DNA of 64,000 bases from Burkholderiales bacterium PBB6 (lineage in GTDB: Bacteria; Pseudomonadota; Gammaproteobacteria; Burkholderiales; Burkholderiaceae_C). Each line of letters begins with the position of its first letter. Positions within the stretch are counted from its first letter, which is position 1. Both the position numbers and the translations under genes were made by a program. The notes under the pieces are model-generated. The model had not been told where the DNA came from, made no database searches, and saw only the letters and a list, made by a program, of their open reading frames with translations. The stretch lies in NCBI GenBank assembly GCA_002255925.1, contig NKIH01000001.1, positions 186,001 to 250,000 on the forward strand, given 5' to 3'. Shown one piece after another: positions 17,501 to 26,025 of the stretch.

Positions 17501-20500
17501 CAGCGGGTATTCGCCGAACTTCGACAGATCGGTCGGCAGCTTCATCGCCCGGTTGATGCCGAAGCCACCACCGAGGCCGGTGAGGAAAAACGCGGGCGGG
17601 CCGCCCAGCATGCCGACCACGGCGCCTGCCGCGAAGAAGCTGGTGAAGCGCTCGCCGTCTTTCGTTGCCCCCTCACCGTAACCACCGTACAGCGTCAGGC
17701 CATACACGCCGAAGCGGCCGAGCAACATGCCGAGGTATTGAATGCCGCCGCCCGACGCCGTCTGCTTGAGCAAACCACCCGCGATCGACACGCCCGCCAT
17801 GTCGGCGGCCACGGCCAGGCCGGCCAGATCGATCGCCCAGTTCGCCGGGTCCAGCAGGCCAGCACCGCTGGTGTTGTTGAAGTTGTAGCGAAGCTGCAGG
17901 TCGTCCACCGCGCAGCTCAGCCCGAACATCGAGACCGAGCCGTCCATCAGCACACCGACCGACTGGATCTGGCCATCGCGCGTGGGCACGTCCAGCCCGA
18001 CCTGCTCCAGGTAGAGCGGACCGAAGCCGCGCTGGATGGCCAGCCACCAGGGCCCCGGCGGCTCGCCCGCCGTGAGGCTGACAGACACGCCGCCGCTGCC
18101 ATGCTGCTGCACCGCCAGCGCCGGTGAAAACGCCGGCCGCGGCGGGGTGGGGCCGCTGTCGCGCATCAAGCCCTGGGCGATGGGGTTGTTGCCACCCGCA
18201 CCGGCCATCGGCACCGCCAGATTCTGGAACTGCAGCTGGATGCCCGCACCAGTCAGGCCGGTGCTATCGATGCCGCCGTACAGGTGCAGGGCGACCGTTT
18301 CGATGCTCAGCCCGGTGTCGAGCAGCGGGCCGGTGGCCTTGCCCACGCGCAAGCCCAAGCCGTTCACCACCAGGCTCGGCGAAAAAGCCAGCGTCGGGGT
18401 GGTGGACAGGAAGCCCACGAACAAGCCGCCGTCGCCCGGCGGGTTGGGCGTGATCCAGCGGTCATCGTTTTCGAGCCACAGGCGCACCTCGCCATCAACC
18501 AGCAACAGGCGCTGCGACAAGCCCAGCTGCAGGCCGAGTGGCCCGCCCGGCGCCAGCTCCAGCAGCGACACGGTGAGGCCGTCCACCGTCAGCACGATGC
18601 CAGCGGACACGATGTTCTTCAGCAGCGCCAGCACGCGCGGCTGCACGCTGCTGAGCGTGGCCTCGAACAGGCCGGTGTCCAGCTCGAAGCTGCCCGACAC
18701 GTCTTTCAGCAGCACGCCCTTCAGCAACTCACCCACGCTGCTGGTTGCGGTGCCCACCGGCGTGTTGAGCAGTTGCGTGACGGCCGGCTGCGCCAGTGCC
18801 ACGGCGGCCACCAGTTCCAACAGCAATTGCACGGCGCGCTGGGCGACTTCGGGCGGCACGGCAGGCGGCGCATCTGGCGACACTGCGGGCGTAACCACCA
18901 CCGGCAAGGCGGGTACGTCATGCGGCGCGTTGAAAGGCCCGTCGCTGGCCACCAGGTGGAAGGTGCCGTCGTCCAGCTGGCAGCACACAGACAGACGCTT
19001 GAAAGGCGCCACGTCGTCCAGCAACAAACCAACGCTGACCTGGCGCGTACGCCCCGGCGCCGCGCCGGCCACCACGCTGAACCACGGCCGCAGGTGCGCG
19101 CCGCCAATGTCGATGGGCTCGAGGCGCACGGTGGCGTCCACGGCCTGCACGCCGGCGTCAGACAAGGTGAAGGCCGCGTCGAGCAGCAGCACGTCGGGCA
19201 CGATCAGGTTGGTGACCGCCAGTTGCACGCTGCCCGTGGACGGCGTCCAGGTGAGGCTGAACACGCCGACCGCGCAGCGGATGGCGGCGCCGCCCGACGA
19301 GTCGATGCTGCTGAGGGTGAGCGCCGCTGGCACCACGCCGCGCAACGCCGCCACCAGCGGCTGCAGCAAGGCCACCGACGCACCCGGCGCCGCCGCCTTC
19401 AACGCCGCCACCGGCGCCTGGGCCCAGGCACGCAACGCAGCCGCGTCAAACCGGGGTGGTGCGCCGGTGCGCAGGCGCATCAAGTCACCCACCTGCTGCA
19501 CCAGCGGCCCGACGTTGGCGGCCTGCGCGGCCAGGGTGTCGAGCAGGAAGGGCAAGGCCGCTTCCACTGCGGAGCCTGCTGCGCCAGCCAGGCTGCCCAG
19601 CCCGGCAAACGGCAGCAAGGGCACATCGGCCCCGCTGGCCGGGCGCAGGAAGAGGCGGACCTGGCCGTTGTCGAGCGCCAGGTGCAGCGCAGGGCGGCCG
19701 GCCGAGGCACCGGGCAGGCCGAGTTGGGCTGCCAGTGCAGCCACTGGCGACTGACCCGCCGTGAGCCACAGCCCGGCGGTGAGGCCCAGCTGCAGGTGCG
19801 GCTGGCCGGCGGCGGGGGCCACCCAGGCGGCGGCGTCGATGGCCAGTGAGAGCCCGCTGCGCGGCCCATCCACCAACCAGCTGACGCTGACGCCCGGCAG
19901 CACCACCAGCGTGGCCGGGGCGCCCGGCGCAGCGGCGGCCTGGCCCCACAGCAGGCGCAGTGCGTTCAGCAATTGCGGGCCGCGTTGCGCGAGGGCGCTG
20001 GCCGCGCCTTGGCGTTGCCACCAGGCCGCGGGTTGATCAAGCCAGGCGAGCAAAGGCCGCACCGGGCGCAGTGCGCCCGCGGCCACCTCGCTGGCGGGCA
20101 CCAGCAGATCAAGCGCGTCCAGCGCGGCTTCCAGCACCGGCGCCAGCACCGTGTCGGCCGAGCGCAGGCCTTGCAAACCGGCCTGGGCCACCACCGCGGG
20201 CAGCCAGCGCGCCAGCAGGCGCTCGGCCGCCGGCACATCGGCCACCGGCCACAAGGCCACGGCCTGGGCCGGGCCGCTGACGGGCAGCCACACCAGGCGC
20301 ACGGTGGGCGCAGCGCCGGCCACGGGTGCATCCAATTGCAGTTGCCAATGGGCTTGCGATGCCTCGGGCGCACGCACCCCGAGCTGGAACTGGCCCGTGC
20401 AACCGGCGGGTGAACAGGTGAGGTCGAGCAGCCAGCCGAAGCGGCCGGCGTTGGGGCCACCGGCCTGGACGCGCACGGTGTCGGTGGTGAGGTCCACCGA

Positions 20501-23500
20501 CGCCCCCAGCGGGCCGAGCAAGGCACGCAGCGCATCGGCCAAGGCGCCGCCGGGCGCGGCCAGGCGCTGACGCAACAAGCCCAGCGGGTCGAGCACCAGT
20601 TGATCCAGCGCATCGGCCACCAGGCCACCTTCCGCAGCCAGCAAGCCCAGCTCTTCCAGCACGTCGCCCAGGGCCACGGCCAGCGAATGGCCCACATCGG
20701 CCTGCACACGCTGCATCACCGCAGACAACAACACCCGCGCTTCGGGCAAGGCCGGCACGGCATCGGCGCCGGTGCCCAGCACGAGGCGCTCCCAGCGCTG
20801 GCCGAACAGGCGGGCGTCGTGGAGGGTGATCGTCGTCGTGGCGGTGCTGGCGGCTGAGCCATCCAGCGGCAGCACCATCTCCACCGACACGGCGCGCAAG
20901 GCCATCTCGGGGCGGGCCATCAGCCAGCCTTGGCGGTCGGCCAGGCCCAGTTGCACGCGCAGCGTGCGGGTGGCGGCCACCACGCCGGCCGGGCCCACGT
21001 CATGCGCCAGCAAGAGCAGATCGGCCTGGCCGGTGATGCGCACATCGCCAGCTGACTGCACGGGGAGCGACCAACGCAAGCCGGCGCGCCAGCCGGTGGG
21101 TGCGGCGGCCAGCAGTGGCGCCAACGCTGCGGCTGCCGCTGCAACGGCAGCCCGGTGGTTCAAGCCGGCCGCCACCACGGCGGTGAGCGCGTCAGCCACC
21201 TGGGCCGCCGTCAGCACGCCAAACACGGCGTTCACGGCCAGGCCCGCGCGGGGCGCCGGCAAGGCCTGCGGCGGCAAGCGCAGCTCGGCCGTGGGCTCGG
21301 GTTGATCGGCCAGCGGCAGCAGGCCGTCCAGCAGCGCGCGGCCACGGGTCAGGTCGCTGTTGTCGGCCGGCGCGCCGGTGGCGGGCGGCGGCGGCAGCAG
21401 GCGGCCCAGCAGCTGAACGGCATCGGCCATGGGCTGCTCGGTCAGCACACTGAGCGAGATGTCGGACAGCGGCGTGCCCACCAGCACCAGGTCGGCCACG
21501 GCTGGGCATTGGTCAGCCGCGATGCGCGCGGCGTGGCCGGCGCCGGCCAGCGCCACCAGCACGATGGCGGGGTCGATGCTGGAGAGGTGATTCAACACGC
21601 GGGACAGGCGCGCGGCCTGCTGCGCGGTGCCGTCGTCGGTGTCGCCCGGTGCGCGGCAGTCGGCACGGCTGCCTAGGGCCACGAACCACACGCCGCTATC
21701 CGCCGGCGGCAGGGTGAACATCGCCGGGCTCAGGCCGCTGCCGGTCAGGTTGATGCAGCGGTCGGCGGGCATGGCCGCCCAGGCCTGCTCGCCCACGGCC
21801 ACATGCACCACCAGGTCGGGCGAGCGGCCGGAGATGACAGCCACGTCAACCTGCTCCCACAGCTGCGTGGCAGCCACGGCCAGCTGGTGCAGGCGCACGC
21901 CGGCCGGCACAGCGCCGGCCACGGGCGGGCGCAGGCGGCCGTCGCCGTCTGCACAGCGGTTGGCGAAGCGCTCGAGGCCGTCCTGAAGTTGATCCAGAAG
22001 GCGATGGCGCAGCAGGTCGGCCAGGTCCGGCGCGCGGCGGGCATCGGCCTGCAGTGCCGCCAGCCATTGCGCCGGGGTGAGGGCCGGCAAGCCGGGCAGC
22101 CAGTTCTGCAGCAGATCGCGGGCGGCGTTCAAGGCAGGTGCCGGGCCGGCCGGTGGCAACCAGGCCACCAACTCGGGCAGCAGGGCCGCAGCAGGCGTGG
22201 CGGGGCCGGCCAGAGCCAGGCGCCACGGGTCATCCGGGTGGCCCGTGGCGGCCAGGGTGGCGGGCAGCGCGGGGGTGCTGCCCAACAGGTCAGCCAACCA
22301 GCCGAGCGCGCGCGGGGCCAGCGGGCTGGCCAGCAAGGGGCGCAGCCAGGCCTGCAACGCGGCCGCGGGGTTGGCCACCAGGTCGGCCAGGCGCAGCGGC
22401 GGGTGGCTGCCAGACGGCGGTGGTGCGGGCTGCCAGCCCAGCAAGGCGATGGCCTCGGCCAGCGCGGGGTGCACCGCCACCGGCTGGCTCAACAGATGAG
22501 CCAGCAGGGCCTGCAGCGCATCCCAGTCGGCGGCGGGCAGGGTCAGGCGACCAGCCGCATCCAGCTGCGGCATGACCAGCGGCAAATCCCCACTCGGCAG
22601 CGACAACCTGGGTGAGGGCAGCAGGCACTGCGCCTGCAGGCCGGTGGCGGGCAGCCAGTGCAGGTCCAGCCCCAGGCCATCGGCCAGCAGGGCCGCACCG
22701 GCTTGCAGGGGCAGACGGATGCGCGGCGGCGTGGCACCGGCTTCGGTCAACATCAGGCGGGCCTGGGCCGCGGGCAACACCTCGGCGCTGCGCACCAGCA
22801 CATCCAGCTTCAGCAGCGTCACGCGCAGGCGGGTGGCGGCGTTCAGGGCCACGGCGCGAGCATCGACCGCGTCAAGGCGGGCCATCACCACGGCGTCGAG
22901 CCACAGCACGGAGCCGTCCACCGCCAGCTCCAGCGCCAGTTCGGTCTGCCGGGTGGCGTCTTGCGCGCGGTGCAGCGGCAAGTGCCACGGGTCAGCGCGG
23001 GTGCCACTGCCGGTGATGGCGGGCAGCGCCGCGCCGGCATCGGCCAGCGCGGTTTGCACCGCCACCAGCAAGTCACGCAGCTCAGACGGCCGGCTCATCA
23101 AGGCGCGCCAGTGGGCGGCCACGGCGCGCAGCGGGTCGTCGAGCAAGTCGTGCAGGGCCACGGGCGCCAGGCCTGACGGTGCTTGCAGGCCCAGCAAGCG
23201 GCGCACCAGACCGAGCACGTCGCCCAGACCGGCGAACAGACTGTCGGCGAGACTGGCCACGGTGGTGGCGGCCGCGTCGATGACGGCGTCAGGCGTGCTG
23301 AGGTCGAGCGTGGCAAAGCGCTGCGCGCCGATGACCACGCCGTCCGCCGCGAGCAGGAAGCGCAGCTGGCGGTTGGCGTCGAGCTCGAAGCCGATGCGCA
23401 CGGTGTCGACGTGCACGGCCGGCGCGCCGGGCATATCCAGCACCGGTGTGCCGGGCGCGGGCAAGCCGGCCTGCGCCCACACGGCCAGGCTGGGCAGGGC

Positions 23501-24586
23501 CAGCAGGCTGCCATCCACCAGATCAGCACGGAGCAGCGCCGCGCGGATCTGCACCGGCGTGTCGGCGGGCCCGAGCCGCACGGTGAGCGCGGGGGTCAGT
23601 CGGGTATGGCCGGTCGGGCCGGTGTCCACGCCGATGGCCAGCGACACCGCAGCGCTGCCGCCGATGGTCAGCTGCACCGCATCGCCCACCACCTGCGCGC
23701 CCAGCAAGGTGGCCAGGTGGCCCAGCCAGCGCGTGCGCATCGGCGCCTGGCCCAGCACCTGCTCCAGCCATTGCGCCAGCGCCAGCGGGCCGCGCTCGAA
23801 CAGGCCCTGCAGCGGGAAGTCAGGCAGGTCATCGGTGCTGCGCAGCCCCAGCAACCCGGCCAGGGCCTGCACCGCCGGCGGACCGGCTTCGGCCTGCGCC
23901 TGCAGCAGCGCCAGCACGAGGTGCAGCACGGCTTCATCCAGCTGATCTACCCCGGCCGCGCTGACGAACACATCACGCGGTACCGGCGCGCCGGGCAGTT
24001 GCAGGCCCTGCAACATCAGGCCGAACACGGGCGGCTCCGTGTGATCGTCAATGGCGGTGGGCGCATCAAGCGACAAGCCGATGCCACCCAGCCGAGGCTG
24101 GCCCGGCACTGGCGCTGCGGTGTCGAGCGTGACCTGGGTTTGCACGCGCAGGCGCCCACCCGGCGCACCGAGCAGCAGCAGCGCACCCACCGGCGCGCTG
24201 GCGTCTTCGCGGAAGGCCCGGAAGAGCGGCACCATCAGGCGCGTCTGGCTGATGGCCGGGGCGGTGGTGCGCACCGTCAGGCCCACGCCGATGTGCAAGC
24301 CGTCCACCGGCCGGGCATCCACCGTCAGCGCCAGATCCACCGGCGGGTCGGTCAGGGTGATCAGCGGCAGCCAGGTGATGCCGTCCACCTCTTGCCGCGC
24401 GGCGCCACCCAGCGCTTCGTCGATGAAGGCCATCAGGGCCTCGCGCTGGGCCGGGTTCGACAACACCCGCGTCAGCGACGCCGCCGGGTCAGAGAACCAG
24501 TCGGGGTTGGGGTCTTCGCCGTCGAACAAACCGAGGGCGGCGGCCAGTTGGCCCAGCAGGCCCAGATCACTGCGGTGCATGCTCAT
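14537..24586 (-). CDS. Giant repeat protein (3349 aa) with DUF6603-like core
   Basis: This is a single uninterrupted reading frame of 10 kb. Roughly residues 2150-2650 resemble the DUF6603 family: Gly-rich and amphipathic beta-strands with 'FFLTGLGGGFGINRAMKLPT' near 2340 and 'DLGFLGDLTISVHLGARIAV' near 2600. The first ~2000 residues alternate beta-rich blocks with helical blocks of the form 'LLG...LxDLLxxPxxxLxxWLxxLL...LLG', seen near residues 245, 455, 715, 1310, 1490, 1675 and 1915. Two of them close with 'RADPWHLPL' (about 530) and 'PDDPWRLAL' (about 786). Around residue 1000 is an alpha/beta-hydrolase-like segment without the nucleophile. There is no signal peptide; the C-terminus is basic ('KTRRRKAA'). 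GAGGTGA precedes the start. Function is unknown. Confidence 0.85.
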   Translation of the reverse strand: MSMHRSDLGLLGQLAAALGLFDGEDPNPDWFSDPAASLTRVLSNPAQREALMAFIDEALGGAARQEVDGITWLPLITLTDPPVDLALTVDARPVDGLHIGVGLTVRTTAPAISQTRLMVPLFRAFREDASAPVGALLLLGAPGGRLRVQTQVTLDTAAPVPGQPRLGGIGLSLDAPTAIDDHTEPPVFGLMLQGLQLPGAPVPRDVFVSAAGVDQLDEAVLHLVLALLQAQAEAGPPAVQALAGLLGLRSTDDLPDFPLQGLFERGPLALAQWLEQVLGQAPMRTRWLGHLATLLGAQVVGDAVQLTIGGSAAVSLAIGVDTGPTGHTRLTPALTVRLGPADTPVQIRAALLRADLVDGSLLALPSLAVWAQAGLPAPGTPVLDMPGAPAVHVDTVRIGFELDANRQLRFLLAADGVVIGAQRFATLDLSTPDAVIDAAATTVASLADSLFAGLGDVLGLVRRLLGLQAPSGLAPVALHDLLDDPLRAVAAHWRALMSRPSELRDLLVAVQTALADAGAALPAITGSGTRADPWHLPLHRAQDATRQTELALELAVDGSVLWLDAVVMARLDAVDARAVALNAATRLRVTLLKLDVLVRSAEVLPAAQARLMLTEAGATPPRIRLPLQAGAALLADGLGLDLHWLPATGLQAQCLLPSPRLSLPSGDLPLVMPQLDAAGRLTLPAADWDALQALLAHLLSQPVAVHPALAEAIALLGWQPAPPPSGSHPPLRLADLVANPAAALQAWLRPLLASPLAPRALGWLADLLGSTPALPATLAATGHPDDPWRLALAGPATPAAALLPELVAWLPPAGPAPALNAARDLLQNWLPGLPALTPAQWLAALQADARRAPDLADLLRHRLLDQLQDGLERFANRCADGDGRLRPPVAGAVPAGVRLHQLAVAATQLWEQVDVAVISGRSPDLVVHVAVGEQAWAAMPADRCINLTGSGLSPAMFTLPPADSGVWFVALGSRADCRAPGDTDDGTAQQAARLSRVLNHLSSIDPAIVLVALAGAGHAARIAADQCPAVADLVLVGTPLSDISLSVLTEQPMADAVQLLGRLLPPPPATGAPADNSDLTRGRALLDGLLPLADQPEPTAELRLPPQALPAPRAGLAVNAVFGVLTAAQVADALTAVVAAGLNHRAAVAAAAAALAPLLAAAPTGWRAGLRWSLPVQSAGDVRITGQADLLLLAHDVGPAGVVAATRTLRVQLGLADRQGWLMARPEMALRAVSVEMVLPLDGSAASTATTTITLHDARLFGQRWERLVLGTGADAVPALPEARVLLSAVMQRVQADVGHSLAVALGDVLEELGLLAAEGGLVADALDQLVLDPLGLLRQRLAAPGGALADALRALLGPLGASVDLTTDTVRVQAGGPNAGRFGWLLDLTCSPAGCTGQFQLGVRAPEASQAHWQLQLDAPVAGAAPTVRLVWLPVSGPAQAVALWPVADVPAAERLLARWLPAVVAQAGLQGLRSADTVLAPVLEAALDALDLLVPASEVAAGALRPVRPLLAWLDQPAAWWQRQGAASALAQRGPQLLNALRLLWGQAAAAPGAPATLVVLPGVSVSWLVDGPRSGLSLAIDAAAWVAPAAGQPHLQLGLTAGLWLTAGQSPVAALAAQLGLPGASAGRPALHLALDNGQVRLFLRPASGADVPLLPFAGLGSLAGAAGSAVEAALPFLLDTLAAQAANVGPLVQQVGDLMRLRTGAPPRFDAAALRAWAQAPVAALKAAAPGASVALLQPLVAALRGVVPAALTLSSIDSSGGAAIRCAVGVFSLTWTPSTGSVQLAVTNLIVPDVLLLDAAFTLSDAGVQAVDATVRLEPIDIGGAHLRPWFSVVAGAAPGRTRQVSVGLLLDDVAPFKRLSVCCQLDDGTFHLVASDGPFNAPHDVPALPVVVTPAVSPDAPPAVPPEVAQRAVQLLLELVAAVALAQPAVTQLLNTPVGTATSSVGELLKGVLLKDVSGSFELDTGLFEATLSSVQPRVLALLKNIVSAGIVLTVDGLTVSLLELAPGGPLGLQLGLSQRLLLVDGEVRLWLENDDRWITPNPPGDGGLFVGFLSTTPTLAFSPSLVVNGLGLRVGKATGPLLDTGLSIETVALHLYGGIDSTGLTGAGIQLQFQNLAVPMAGAGGNNPIAQGLMRDSGPTPPRPAFSPALAVQQHGSGGVSVSLTAGEPPGPWWLAIQRGFGPLYLEQVGLDVPTRDGQIQSVGVLMDGSVSMFGLSCAVDDLQLRYNFNNTSGAGLLDPANWAIDLAGLAVAADMAGVSIAGGLLKQTASGGGIQYLGMLLGRFGVYGLTLYGGYGEGATKDGERFTSFFAAGAVVGMLGGPPAFFLTGLGGGFGINRAMKLPTDLSKFGEYPLIEMLDPSASAGEPMDKLQALGTYFPMQRGTFWFAGGLSFTSFALVDGIAVIGVQVGDGLDINLLGLARMALPRPQVALVSIELALMVRFSTSEGVLWVQGQLTDNSWLLYPDIKLTGGFAYVIWFKGEHAGEFVMTLGGYHPDFHRDGYPVVPRLGLRWAIGDSIVIKAGSYFALSSEALMAGGDFEASAHFGPAWAEVRFGAHGIVYFDPFHYHVMAYARIAAGVTLDLGFLGDLTISVHLGARIAVEGPDFRGSATFEVGPIELTLEFGGSDQAQRAYLTAEAFTAKYLGTETGKPVRTQALITGRGAQPAAANAKPPDGTAEQPFVVVAEFGLTFTSTVPLVLIQTAAKDGSVTTTPADSEGVLGIGPMGQSDIAPVVTFTWLRNGAERVPFPFDLAPQPLGSFPMGVWGPPGDPSNRKVPKGEMIKALQSIVLTTTGQPGEATPPVAYHQVSIGRRKPLPLSRSLADSQRLRDLAISVSKLVPAVTNVEAAMAQARSQLARQASPTALAALRGERSAPPRFSSLAEGLESPTETVVPLQVKARPLPVADAVVDAPVALALMSAGQTDGRIGQAAATTTVKGSDKAWRTAPPTMALVEAKRSRSFAAKLVLVGTPAASRTLTDGTTTLVATARVPLTGQAALPTAVVARAGAPLAADLSVFQQAMTGRDRDRQAGARLAAGQTVVLQLPNARADASSKQARPDLVMTGAACRVVLLGLGGRRLLDTRLPAQADAKQAVSLPPGTERIVVTGLGAGSADGAAAGLLGWHAGLLMPYAGWNTAVAPGCLMHATATPVPAHGQRAAAGWVRGAELAQGDTTVSTVFNQPLRSVLIVLDDEQPAPGDLLMGLDGATRALDKLGEPLAPQLLVMGQRSVLAYDLVPVESKDGSAAPSISIATGSGIALAGVLGSAGLSAAAALALVAARGLDAALAPLAPPTPPGQGAAATRLHWQGPVRTPQQRAAARTLATRPAATPLPKTRRRKAA

Positions 24587-24602
24587 CAGGTCACCTCGAG
24601 GG

Positions 24603-25214
24603 TCACAGCTTTGCCGACTGGCCGGTGAACCGGTGGCGGGCCATGGGGAAGATCGTCAGGCCCTTGGCCGTGACCATCACTTCGACGGGCACCAGCACCT
24701 GGCCCCGCGCGTCTTTGCCGGCCGCCGCGGCCAGGCCGCTGAACAGGCCCAGCACGCACTGCCAGGCGAAGGCCACCAGCGCGTCGCCCCAGCGGTCCAC
24801 CACCAGGGCCGGGCCTTCGGGTACGCGGTGGGTAGCGGCGAACAGGCCCGCGGGCTGGTCGGGAGAGCCGCAGACGAAGGTGATGCGCACCCGGGCGTCG
24901 CCGGTCTGGTCGCAGCGCACGGCCAGGGTCAGGGCCAGCACGCCGTCGTCGATGGCCACGTCGGAGGGTTCCAGGGCGACGGCCAGCTCGTCACTGCCAT
25001 CGACCCAGACCACCTCCTTGCGCAGGCTTGGTCGGTACAAACCCGCGGCTTCGCGCATGGCGACGGCCAGCAGCTCGCGGGCGGTTCCACCGCCCATGTC
25101 GATGGGGGGATGCAGCTGACCTTCGGTCAAGGGCACCCGCACGGCGGCCAGGGTCAAGGCCGTGTGTTGCTGTGCAACAAATTTCAGGTACTCGGTGGCG
25201 ATGCTGGCGGGCAT
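24603..25214 (-). CDS. Uncharacterised protein (203 aa), first gene of the six-gene operon
   Basis: This small protein is not recognised. It has a charged N-terminus without a signal peptide, a beta-rich middle ('VVWVDGSDELAVALEPSDVA'), one amphipathic or hydrophobic stretch ('ALVAFAWQCVLGLFSGLAAA', about residues 147-166), and 'VLVPVEVMVTAKGLTIFPMA' near the end. The ATG at 25214 has only a weak ribosome-binding site, while its neighbour 16 bases downstream has a good one. As the promoter-proximal gene of the 19-kb operon it may set expression or act as a small partner of the giant protein. An inverted repeat lies 17-33 bases upstream of the start. Confidence 0.7.
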   Translation of the reverse strand: MPASIATEYLKFVAQQHTALTLAAVRVPLTEGQLHPPIDMGGGTARELLAVAMREAAGLYRPSLRKEVVWVDGSDELAVALEPSDVAIDDGVLALTLAVRCDQTGDARVRITFVCGSPDQPAGLFAATHRVPEGPALVVDRWGDALVAFAWQCVLGLFSGLAAAAGKDARGQVLVPVEVMVTAKGLTIFPMARHRFTGQSAKL

Positions 25215-25602
25215 GTTTGGCGGCTCGACTGTGTTGAAAAATCAACAGGCCACACGGCCGACGCGGACTTGCGCCAAGGCTCGATCACCTGCCACTGACA
25301 GGCCAATGTAGGAGTGCGACCTTCAAAAAGGAGCCCCTACCAAGGCCGCCCGGAGGGCCTGCCCACCCCCTAAGACAGAGGTGCCGAAAGGCGTCGTGAA
25401 GCTTTGCGCCACGGGCCTGATCTGCTACGCGCGCCGGACTCCCGACCCAGCCAGGCCAACCTCAAAAAAGACCTGCTTGTATTTCCAAAAAGCAAGAGAG
25501 AGTTCCCCCGTTCTGGTTAGCCCACCCCTAGAACATCAATGGCAACGTTCAGACACACGTCATAAATTGGGGCTTCAGCTTTATTTGGCGAGGAGCCTCC
25601 TC
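25215..25602. other. Divergent intergenic region upstream of the giant-protein operon and the secreted protein pair
   Basis: This 388-bp stretch has no convincing gene. It must hold the promoters for the leftward giant-protein operon and the rightward secreted pair, but I cannot place -35/-10 boxes with confidence. Visible structure includes the palindrome at 25232-25247 and a short AGGCC...GGCCT stem around 25343-25360. A longer reading frame through 25381-25602 into the secreted protein gene lacks a ribosome-binding site and a plausible protein composition. Confidence 0.6.
25232..25247. promoter_or_regulatory. Perfect inverted repeat near the start of the giant-protein operon (possible operator or leader hairpin)
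   Basis: TGTTGA-AAAA-TCAACA has six-base perfect arms around an AT spacer, 17-33 bases before the ATG of the first operon gene, embedded in GC-rich surroundings. It could be a repressor site or a hairpin in the mRNA leader. No regulator gene is adjacent. Confidence 0.45.
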
Positions 25603-26025
25603 ATGTTCTTGAAGTCGTTGTCCAGTGCGTGCCTGATCGGCTGCGCCCTGACCATCAGCCTGGTGACTGCGGCGCAAGCCCAGGAAGCTGCTACCGCAGC
25701 GCCCAGTGATACCAACTCCGGCATGCGCGTCAGCGTGGATCCGGTGACCAAGGAAATCCGGCCTGTCAGCGCCGCTGAGTCGCGTGCACTGGACCGCAAG
25801 TCCGGCGTCGACGCGTCCAGCCTGCAGCGCAGCAAGCCTGTGACCCTGCAGTCGAAGGCCACCGGTGCCCGCGGCGTGCGTCTGGGCGAAGAGCACATGA
25901 GCTCTGCCGTCGCCACGATCTCGGCCGATGGCAAGCTCCAGATGGAATGCATGGAAGCCGGCGACCACGCTGGTCATGCCCACGCCGCTCCTGCAGCAGC
26001 ACGCAAGGAGTCGAACCTTGAATAA
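25603..26025 (+). CDS. Small secreted protein of unknown function, coupled to a PA-domain protease
   Basis: I choose the ATG at 25603 because AGGAG lies seven bases upstream and the product then begins with a clear signal peptide ('MFLKSLSSACLIGCAL...' cut after 'AQAQ', about residues 1-26). The mature part, about 114 residues, includes 'MRVSVDPVTKEIRPVSAAES' and ends in a His/Ala-rich tail ('GDHAGHAHAAPAAARK'). I do not recognise the family. The last eight bases overlap the TTG start of the downstream protease gene, so the two are translationally coupled. The protein may be a partner, inhibitor or chaperone of the protease, but nothing in the sequence proves this. Confidence 0.75.
   Translation: MFLKSLSSACLIGCALTISLVTAAQAQEAATAAPSDTNSGMRVSVDPVTKEIRPVSAAESRALDRKSGVDASSLQRSKPVTLQSKATGARGVRLGEEHMSSAVATISADGKLQMECMEAGDHAGHAHAAPAAARKESNLE
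26005..26010 (+). promoter_or_regulatory. Ribosome-binding site that sets a TTG start
   Basis: AAGGAG lies inside the end of the upstream gene, seven bases before TTG at 26018. This spacing and the signal peptide that follows select TTG over the upstream in-frame ATG at 25928. Confidence 0.75.

Noticed and set aside
14537..24586. Active lipase function for the giant protein
   Set aside because: The only hydrolase-like segment lacks the nucleophile serine, so catalysis of that kind is not supported.
6204..25214. Assignment of the giant operon to a phage tail or contractile injection system
   Set aside because: No sheath, tube, baseplate, spike or AAA+ ATPase motif is visible; size and packing alone do not justify it.
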